The notes under the pieces are model-generated. The model did not search any database. It was given only the letters and a program-made list of their open reading frames with translations, and had not been told where the DNA came from. From Salvia splendens (taxonomy: Eukaryota; Streptophyta; Magnoliopsida; Lamiales; Lamiaceae), in assembly GCF_004379255.2 (NCBI RefSeq), contig NC_056035.1, forward strand, positions 25,234,502-25,298,501: a stretch of DNA of 64,000 bases, in the 5' to 3' direction. Of the stretch, positions 56,374 through 64,000 are shown piece by piece (the stretch's first letter is position 1; every line of letters begins with the position of its first letter). The translations under genes were made by a program, and so were the position numbers.

Positions 56374-57607
56374 TCACTGATCTGGAGAGATCACTTTAGC
56401 CAACACCATATTTCGCAGCTGTGAATTAACTTTCTTGATCACACTCTCAATCTCAAACCTCTTCTCCCTATGCACACACTCGTTTCTTTCTGTCCATATA
56501 AACCAGAAAATTAAACAAGGGAGAATGGTACAAAGGTGCTGACCTGATCGGACTCCCAACTGTCTCTGCCACCACCTGAACCTCAATTCCAGATTCTCCC
56601 CTACCTCCCCAAACTCCGAGACTTGAGGAAACCACCTCGCAAAGTGTTGCCATATACTTCTTGCCGCCTCCCCATTAACAAAAAGATGAAGCCTAGACTC
56701 CTCCTGATGACTTTTACAGCATCTACACATGGAGGCAAGAGAAATTCCCCTCTATTGCAATTTTGTATCCACAGGTATTCTATTGGCTAATAATCGCCAA
56801 AGAAAAAAGGAGATAGACAAACCAATACATTTTCCCCAGATTAGTTCAAAAATCATCCGTTTACCTGCTCTGTTCCTCACAAGCTCCCAAGCCGAGGCTG
56901 TTGAGAACTCACCATTAACTGACAACTTCCACCTCCCCCTATCTCTAACTCCATTGTCAATGGGAATCTGTAAGATCCTCTCAACTACCTCCTCAGGCAG
57001 TCCCTCTTCCTCTGACATCATCCAGAGTTCCACTTCATTCCACTGCTCCCCCATCCAAAGATCTTTGACCTTCAAAGAGGTACGGACTGGTCTGGCATTA
57101 GAAATGCTTGCCAGAGGATAATTTGTCACCCAAGAATCAAACCAAAAACTGATATTCCCCTCTTCCACCACCCATCTGACCTGTTCCCTGCAGAGATCCC
57201 CAACCTTAAACAATCTTCTCCACATTTGGCTGAATCGATTTGATCTATAGGTCACCAAGGGAATAGACACTGAGCAATATTTATGCATCATATACCTTGC
57301 CCACAAGGAGTCTTGTTCCCTAAACCTCCACCACATTTTGAGACTAAAGGCCTCCACCGAATCTGCCAAGCTACGTATGCCCAAGCCCCCCTCATCTGTA
57401 GGAAGACACACCCTTTGCCAATTAATCCAATGAGTCTTTTTCGAAGTATTGCATGATCCCCATAAAAACTGAGCCATCACTTGCTCAATCTGTTTTAGTG
57501 CCCCTTTTGTAGGTTCTAGCACCTAAAAAATATGGATTGGTAGGGCCCCCAGGACACTTCTTATCAGGGTTAGCCGACCTCCAAACGACAAATGCCTATG
57601 ACCCCAG
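56374..57607 (-). pseudogene. LINE-2 ORF2: zinc-binding (zf-RVT) region
   Basis: FLWGSCNTSKKTHWINW, WELVRNRAGKR, FFLWRLLANRIPVDTKLQ, then a TAG at 56752-56754 (Trp in LINE-1), followed by CRCCKSHQEESRLHLFVNG. The frame breaks from RT at about 57520-57610. Confidence 0.88.
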
Positions 57608-58620
57608 CTATGAATTTTGAGGAAATTTTATCTCTGATAAAAAGGAACATACTTGTTTTCTTCCGGCCCTTAAAGATTGGGGATCCCAGATAAGTAAAAG
57701 GAAGGGACCCTGTTGAAACCCACTAACTTCCCTAACCTCCCTTGCCCATGCAGCATGTTTTTTGTCCAAGTAGAAGCAGCTCTTTCCTACATTGACTTTT
57801 TGACCAGAAACCTTCATATAATGACTCAAACATTCAGTAAGCTGCAGGAGTGAAGAAGTCTTGGCCTGCGAGAAAACCATAATATCATCTGCATTCGCCA
57901 AATGAGATATTCCCATAGTATACCTTGTCGTGCGATACATCATCTCCTTACGGCCAATGATGAGACGATCTAGCAGCCTTGACAAGTAATCCGCTGTTAA
58001 GATAAATAATGAGGGTGAGATTGGATCCCCTTGTCTGAGCCCCCGTGACGATTTAAAGAAACCAGCCACACTCTCGTTTATTAAAACAGAAAACCAACAA
58101 GAAGATATACAATTTCCAATCAGCCTTAACCATTTGTCCGAGAACCCCATCTTCCCTAGGACTTTGATCAAGAATGGCCACTGCACGCGATCATAGGCTT
58201 TTTCCATATCAAGCTTAAGCACCATGTTCGGGGACGGCACACTTTTTCAAATTTCATGGAATAACTCCTTCGCTAAGATCACATTGTCACTAAGCAATCG
58301 CCCCTTAATAAATCCTCTTTGATTTGGCACAGTAAGCAAAGGGAGGAGAGGAGCCAATCTTGAAGTAAGAATCTTGGAAATAATCTTGTTCATTACATTA
58401 CATAAACTGATAGGCCTACACTCAGCCCATCTTGTTGGATCCTTCTTCTTTGGAACCAGAACAATTAGTGTTGCCGCAATACCACGTGGAATCTGGGCTC
58501 CAGCAAAGAAATCAAGAACAACCTCAACGACGTCACCCCCAATGATATCCCAACAGCTTTGAAAAAACATGGCTGAATACCCATCTGGTCCAGCAGCACT
58601 CTCTGCATTGATACTAAAAC
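57608..58620 (-). pseudogene. LINE-2 ORF2: reverse transcriptase (catalytic Tyr changed)
   Basis: LKLDMEKAYDRVQWPF and LRQGDPISPSLF are kept, but motif C reads NADD in place of the YADD of LINE-1 (near 57895). A stop at 58247 after ELFHEI and a frameshift near 58615 break the frame. Confidence 0.9.
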
Positions 58621-59915
58621 CGTCTGCTTTATTTCTTCAACCAAAGGGGCATTCTCCAGCAGTTCCATGTTCACCTGAGGAGGTAGGGCAGAGAGAATTT
58701 CCAGGTCCGGTTCATCCAGCAGCCCTACATCATCAGTTAGGAGGCCCTTAAAGAATCTTTCTGCTGAGTTTCTGATATCCATTTCATCTGTGAGCACCTG
58801 ATCTCCCTCTTCAATCATATGTATCCTTGATCTAGTTCTTTTTTGCTTCACCCAACCTTGAAAAAACCGTGTATTTCTTTCGCCTTCAGCCACCCACTTC
58901 AGAGCCGCCTTCTGACGCCAAAAATCCTCCTCCATTTTAAGTCTTAAGAGGAATTCTTCCGTGGCTCTGTTCATTTCTTCTTTCATATCCGGGCTAGGAT
59001 TCTGCTGAAATCTCTCAGAGGCTTCCTTAGCCTCCATTTCAGTTTTTTTTAATCTTTCAAAGATATTGCCAAAGACCACCCGATTCCAGATTTTCAAACT
59101 ACGCTTTAGCCGGCTCAGTTTGAGCTGCACATTAACCATGCCCTTAGTCCCCGTGTCATCCTTCCAGCACCTTTCCACCTCTTTAAGAAACAAGTGGTGC
59201 CGAACCCACATATTTTGAAACCGAAAGGAAGGCTTGATCCGAGGTCCCGGAACTCTACAAGTTACCAAAAGTGGGCAATGGTCAGAAAGGATCCTAGGAA
59301 GATTAGTTACTCTAGTTGATTCAAAGATATTCGCCCAGCCTTCCCCAAGGAGCACCCTATCCAGCTTTTCAAAGGTATTCCCCCTTGCCCAAGTGAATTT
59401 CAGGCCATCCGCCCCCACATCCAACAGTTGACAATCATTTCTCTGGTCTTCCTACCCTGCCTCTTCAAACTTCCCTGCCTTTCCTCCTCAGAAACATAGA
59501 TATTAAAGTCACCTCCTACCAACCAAGGGCAACCATCCAACCTTGCAGCAAGCTCGCGAAGTTTATTCCACATTTCCACCCTTCCCTCCCTAGAACATTT
59601 ACCATAAGTCACTGAGATAAACAAAGGATCTGATATTGTTGGAGTTTTAAACCTTCCATGCAACACCTGATCAGAGTCATCCCACCCATCCACTTCAATA
59701 CCCTCCGCAACAAAAACCCAAATCTGCCCATTCCTATTTTTTCCTTTAAACCGCAATCCAAAGATTCTACTAAAACAATCTGGCCTCAGTTGGATAAGTG
59801 GTTCAATAATCGCCAAGATGGAAATCCTGTTATCTTTAACTAATTTTTTTATCATATTCTGGGTATTTTTATTTGCCACACCCCGAGCATTCCAAATCAG
59901 AATATTAAGCGACAT
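58621..59915 (-). pseudogene. LINE-2 ORF2 N-terminus: endonuclease and linker
   Basis: Starts MSLNILIWNARGVANKN at 59915. Endonuclease residues are visible: Asn of WNARG, Glu of IIEPL, SVTYGKC, GGDFN, LDRVLLGEG and SDHCPLLV. One frameshift lies near 59430, between REMI and the GADGLKFTW block. Trp codons that became TAG in LINE-1 are intact here (GCPWLVGG, GEGWANIF). Confidence 0.9.
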
Positions 59916-61294
59916 AAGGAACTATTTCAGACGAGACCTCCATATTCAATCTCCCTTTCTTCTGTGCATTTTCCTCCACCAAACTCTCTGACCCCAGAAT
60001 CGCCCCCCTCTTCTCTACCAAGTACTCCTGTTGTGGCATGGTTTCAATCTCCCCATCCTCCTCATCATCCCAATCTTTCTCGTCCTCATACACCTCAATA
60101 TCAATATCTCCATTCGGGAGCATCTTTAGGTATTGTATCTTGGGCTTAGCCTCCCTAGCTCGCTGCCCAAAGAAGATGTCCTCTGACTCTAAAGAAAGAG
60201 AACTCAGCACCGAGAATCTGTTCCCAGAAGCATGGCCAGAACCTCCTATATCCCCTCCTGCCTGGTCCCTTACACTGCCTTGACTCCGTTCCTGACGACC
60301 AGGCCAAGGGGAGAAGGCCGAGTATCCAGAAACAACAGCCGGACCTGCAGCCCCGACCCTACTTCTTCCCCCTCCATCCCCGAAACCACCACCCCCTAAC
60401 CACCTTCCCCAGAAGAACCCCCTTTCGGACCCCTAAACCCCATTCCCTGTTTACCACGTCTCATTCCTTGTTGTTGGAAATCCCCACTCTCCTGCTCCTC
60501 CACCCCACCTTGCACCAATCCCTCCCCTCTCTCCACTGATCCAAGTTGTTTACCCCCATCTCATTTTCTAAATTCTCCCCATGTTGAGACTCCAGCATCA
60601 GGTTATCCATTTCAGGCGAAACCGATTTCAATTGTTCTCCAACAAAGGCCATGTCCTGCAAAGGCTGTGAGGCAATCAAGTCAAGGGCCAGATCAGCCGA
60701 AACTCCCTTTGGAATCAACTCCGACTGAGCCTCCAGCTCCACTTCCGGCTTATCGGAATGACTACTCAGAATCAACAAGTCATCCCGAGGTCCTGCATCT
60801 GCATCCACCACCATGTCTTCCTCAAGCTCAACCAGCACCCCACCCCCCACCAAAACCTCCCCTCCCTCCGAACCCACCAGAGAACCCCCCTTAACTTCCA
60901 CCCCCTCAGCAATTGTATCCATTACCTGCATCTTCTTCCCTCCTGACTTCTTATTTCCTGACCCCAATTTTAAATCAGAACTCTCAAAATCTTTTCTCCC
61001 AGAATGGCGCAGCGCCTTACCCCGAAGACCCTCTTTCCGCATCTCTGCCATTCTCATCAAAGGACACTTCGGTCTCGCCTTAGCTAGATGACCTCGAGTT
61101 AGAATGTTCCTCAGCCCTTTCTTCCTTTCTGAACTTCTGAATTCCGTCACAGGAGCCCCACCAGAATCAGGGCGAATATCCTGCTCCTTACTCTCCAAAA
61201 TGGGATCCCCCACCGTCAGATCCAAGCTCCCCTCCGAACCCCCAGCAACCGTCATCATAAAAACCCTTACACCAGAGGCCGCGAAGCTCGCCAA
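59905..61294 (-). pseudogene. LINE-2 ORF1 lacking the DUF4283-like and CCHC region
   Basis: Starts MASFAASGVRVFMMT at 61294. The N-terminal acidic part aligns with LINE-1 (LMRMAEMRKEGLRGKALRHS, ADLALDLIASQPLQDMAF). After VNNLDQWREG it jumps to the Gly/Arg-rich tail and then the C-terminal YLKMLPNGDID part at 60210-59905. About 1.1 kb present in LINE-1, holding the RNA-binding core and zinc knuckle, is gone. Frame changes lie near 60460 and 60210. Confidence 0.85.
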
Positions 61295-61570
61295 CCAGAG
61301 CTATTACGAAGAGGATTGAAAAGCGAGAACCAGAAACCAAAGAAACAGAAAGCCCGAGAGAATCCGAAACAAAATCACAAAAAGTAGCCAGAAATCACAC
61401 AATTAAAACCGACCGCATAGAAAATCAAAGGAACAGTAGCCGGAAATCAATGGAACAGCAGATTCACGGCCACCGATTTACTCAGCACACAGAAAAACTC
61501 ATGTGAAATCACTGTGTGTGAATCGCACACACTGAGTGTGAAGACGCATTTTTTTATTCAGATTGAAAAT
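61295..61570 (-). other. LINE-2 5' UTR with hairpin at 61512-61534
   Basis: CTGTGTGTG/CACACACTG around a 5-base loop, with one mismatch. Same position and loop core as in LINE-1. Confidence 0.6.
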
Positions 61571-61585
61571 AGTGAATTGGTTTCC
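61571..61585. repeat. Right TSD of LINE-2
   Basis: agtgaattggtttcc, followed at once by the T-run of LINE-3. Confidence 0.92.
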
Positions 61586-62534
61586 TTTTTTTTCAACACC
61601 TTCACGGTGGAGGGTTGAGTAGGTCCCTCATCCCATATATATCATGTAAACAAAGTTTCAAACACAACCCAATCCCGAAAGTAAATGGACCAAGAAGGAA
61701 GGGTACAAACCAAGAACTATAACAAAATAGACTAATCAGCCTAAAGGCAAGCCACAAAACACAAGGGACAATCAAAATCTAAAACTAGGCATACCTAGCT
61801 GGTCTAATCTTGCCAAGGCTCGTACTCTCGCAGAGATCAAGTTTACCCCAAGTCTAGTCAGGGACTGACTCTCCTTTCCCAGAGAAGCCATCAGATCAGC
61901 AACCTTATTACCTTCTCTCCGAATGCACGTTACCTTCCACTGGATATCTCTAAGCTCCATGTATATCCTTGCCATGTTGTGCCTCATCTCGGCTGACCCC
62001 AAATGGTTCTTCTCCAGGATTGAGAAAAGCCTCTCCGCATCTGTTTCCAGCCACAAATTGCAACTATGTGTTTTTGCTATCACAATTCCCTCCAATTGAG
62101 CCTTTAATTCAGCCTCAACACCAGATGTCGCTGTTAAAGGGGTGTAGAAGCCTTCCACAATGTCTCCCAAATGGTTTCTAATAATACCCCCTGCTCCTGC
62201 CTTACCTGAAGCCCCCTCATAAGCACCATATGTATTAAGCTTCAACCACGGGAAATCTGGAGGCCTCCACTGCACTTTCTCCACTCTCTTTGTTCTGCAC
62301 TCTCTGGGTTGTGCTGTCATAAAATCCACTCTCGGCACACATCCTTGCCAATGATCCGGGCCAATTTGTCCTGCCAGCACCAAATTTCGCAAGTGCAACA
62401 CAATTCTTTTACAAACATTTTCAGTTTTAAAGACATTCTCACAATGGACACACCCATTTCTTTCTGTCCAAATGTACCAGAAAATTAAGCACGGGATCAG
62501 AATGTGTTGAATAGGGAGAATATATTCATTCAAG
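61586..62534 (-). mobile_element. LINE-3: 3' end of a third L1-type LINE
   Basis: The poly(A) is the T-run at 61586-61593, with the CACC/GGTG terminal hairpin at 61597-61609. Only the end of the zinc-binding region and RNase H remain. The 5' side is broken at about 62534 by the copia element; the reading frame still aligns with LINE-1 up to there (IPCLIFWYIWTERN). Confidence 0.88.
61772..62534 (-). pseudogene. LINE-3 ORF2 C-terminus: RNase H (first Asp lost)
   Basis: Open from 62533 to a stop at 61772. The first catalytic Asp (LNxDGA in LINE-1 and LINE-2) is Tyr here (LNTYGAYEG). Glu in GVEAELKAQL, Asp in LETDAERL and Asp in GNKVADLMAS remain. It ends GMPSFRF. Confidence 0.88.
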
Positions 62535-62699
62535 TGTGTGGTTACCGGTAGGAATAATACATGCCTTAATAGGCAGGGGGATTTTTACATATGGTAAGAT
62601 ACAAGCTTGATTTGCCCTAGCTATAATTGGGGAGGAATCATTGTAATTGATCTCGTAATCTTGAGATTAATTCCGTGAATATTTGCATATCTTCCAACA
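62535..62699 (-). mobile_element. Copia 3' LTR (about 165 bp)
   Basis: On the minus strand it starts TGTTGGAAGAT at 62699 and ends near 62535 with CACACA. It is short for a copia LTR. The exact end is uncertain by two bases because of the TGTG run. Confidence 0.78.
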
Positions 62700-63854
62700 C
62701 TCCCCCTCAAGTGAAGCACGGGGATTTCCCATTCTTAACTTGCCCAATACTTCACTAAAGCTTCTTGCATCCACAGCCTTTGTGAGGATATCGGCTAGCT
62801 GATCCTTCGACCGGACATATGGGAGATCTATCACTCTTCCTTCTATGTTCTCCTTGATGAAATGTCGATACACTTCAACATGCTTCGTTCGATCATGCTG
62901 CACCGGATTTTCAGATATACTGATAGTTGCTTTATTGTCACAAAACAATTTACACGGCTCCTTTGACATCAAGCCGAGTTCTGTCAGTAATTTCTTTAGC
63001 CACAATATCTCAGTTATCCCACTTTTGATTCCACGAAATTCTGCTTCTGCACTTGATAGAGCTACCACCTTCTGTTTTTTGCTTCTCCACGTTACCAGAT
63101 TACCTCCAACGAAGGTAAAATATCCAGCAGTTGATTTCCGATCATTCGGGTTTCCTGCCCAATCTGCATCCGTAAACCCATGTACCTCCAAGTTCTCGTG
63201 ATTTTCGAACAGAATCCCGTGCCCTGGTGTTCCCTTCAAATAGCGCACAATTCTCAAGACTGCTTCCCAGTGATCAACTTGAGGTTTATGCATGAACTGA
63301 CTGACTATTTCCACGGCGTATGCAATGTCGGGTCTCGTGTGAGAGAGATAGATGAGCTTACCCACCAGTCGCTGATATCTTGTTTGATGTGTGAGTTCAG
63401 CTCCTTCGGTCAGTCGTAGACCATGGTTCTGCATCATCGGGGTCTCTGCAGACTTGCAGTCGAGCATTCCTGTCTCAGCCAAGAGGTCAAGAACATACTT
63501 CCTCTGATTTATAAATATTCCCTTCTTTGATCTCATCACTTCAATGCCCAGAAAGTACTTTAGTAGGCCCAGGTCCTTCATCTCAAACTCGGTGAATAGG
63601 TTCTCCCTCAACTGTTTGATCTCGTCCTCATCATCCCCAGTAAGAATCATATCATCCACATAAATAATCAGACATGTGATCTTCTCTTCCCTCTTTTTTA
63701 TGAACAAAGTATGATCAGAGTTACTTTGTTCGTACCCATATTTCTTCATTACTTCTGTAAATCTTCCAAACCACGCTCTCGGTGACTGCTTCAATCCATA
63801 AAGTGTCTTCTTGAGTTTGCACACTTCTCCCCCTCTGAACTCCTCATCGAACAT
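62667..63854 (-). pseudogene. Copia pol: reverse transcriptase and RNase H
   Basis: 395 open codons. RT has KTLYGLKQSPRAWF, catalytic IIYVDDMILTG, DLGLLKYFLGIEV and YQRLVGKLIYLSHTRPDIAYAV. RNase H has FTDADWAGNPNDRKSTAGY, ALSSAEAEFRGI and CDNKATISISENPVQHDRTKHVEV, then QLADILTKAVDARSF. The natural stop lies inside the LTR. The stretch itself is open and motifs are intact, but the upstream RT is broken, so the polyprotein is not whole. Confidence 0.92.
62700..62712 (-). promoter_or_regulatory. Copia polypurine tract
   Basis: TTGAGGGGGAG directly before TGTTGG, typical for plant copia elements. Confidence 0.85.
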
Positions 63855-64000
63855 GGTGGAGCTTCCATATAAATCGGTCGTGTCAGTTATCCATGTAAGA
63901 ACGCATTGGTCACATCGAACTGATGTAGTGGCCAGTTTTTTGTTGCTGCAATAGAGAACAACACGCGGATCGTGCTCATCTTTGCTACTGGTGAGAAGGT
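63855..64000 (-). pseudogene. Copia pol: N-terminal part of RT, broken
   Basis: The order [15 protein letters not shown], then in another frame [15 protein letters not shown] and NAFLHG, then a TAA and a return to the first frame, shows at least two frame changes and one stop within 150 bases. It is cut by the window edge. Confidence 0.85.

Larger units (their letters stand above)
55499..61570 (-). mobile_element. LINE-2: near full-length L1-type LINE
   Basis: About 6.07 kb on the minus strand. The poly(A) shows as a T-run at 55499-55509, and agtgaattggtttcc lies on both sides (55484-55498 and 61571-61585). It has the same order as LINE-1: 5' UTR hairpin, ORF1, ORF2 with endonuclease, RT, zinc-binding region and RNase H. 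The middle of ORF1 is missing. Several frameshifts and stops make it inactive. Confidence 0.94.
62535..64000 (-). mobile_element. Ty1/copia element, 3' end, inserted in LINE-3
   Basis: Contains a 3' LTR, a polypurine tract, RNase H and most of RT; the rest runs off the right edge. The TSD next to the LTR would be about tcaag at 62530-62534, but the partner is outside the window. Confidence 0.9.

Overview
The window is retrotransposon sequence from a flowering plant, probably a eudicot. The evidence is L1-type LINEs whose ORF2 ends in a C-terminal RNase H domain, Ty3/gypsy chromoviruses with 2.8-3.1 kb LTRs and initiator-Met primer sites, a Ty1/copia element, and a short tRNA-like SINE. I found no host protein gene and no CRISPR or bacterial feature. 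Almost every coding region carries stops or frameshifts. Such a nest is typical of plant heterochromatin.

Layout. (1) 1-7062, minus strand: a LINE (LINE-1) whose 3' end lies left of the window. (2) 7097-55033, plus strand: one 48-kb nest. The outermost layer is a 2.4-kb element, E1, that encodes only a LINE ORF1-like protein. It is flanked by a 19-bp target-site duplication (TSD) at 7078-7096 and 55034-55052. A CRM-like Ty3/gypsy element, D, sits inside E1 (7612-53171, TSD CCGGA). D received four insertions: a Tekay-like element A in its 5' LTR (7839-21359, TSD ACATA); a second ORF1-only element E2 in gag (22300-24685, 15-bp TSD); a three-LTR tandem Tekay-like element C in gag (24892-45965, TSD ATCTC); and a third ORF1-only element E3 in the 3' LTR, reversed (50531-52961, 17-bp TSD). 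A itself holds a solo copia LTR (11323-12678, TSD CCATC). (3) 55053-55331: unassigned sequence. (4) 55350-62534, minus strand: a SINE, a near full-length LINE-2, and a truncated LINE-3, all at one reused target site. (5) 62535-64000, minus strand: the 3' end of a Ty1/copia element inserted in LINE-3.

Curation by TSD is self-consistent. With insertions removed, D is about 6.1 kb with LTRs of 772 and 771 bp. E1 is about 2.37 kb, against 2.39 kb for E2 and 2.43 kb for E3.

The most interesting system is the E family: three separate insertions that carry an ORF1 (DUF4283-like domain plus CCHC knuckle) and a LINE-like 3' UTR, but no endonuclease or reverse transcriptase. They resemble the 'half-LINE' HAL1 elements of mammals and were probably mobilised in trans by LINEs such as LINE-1 and LINE-2, whose 3' UTR hairpins they share. 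Second is element C, an LTR-internal-LTR-internal-LTR array whose middle LTR is visibly chimeric, a record of unequal LTR recombination. Third is an extra 212-codon acidic-tailed ORF between the primer site and gag of element A.
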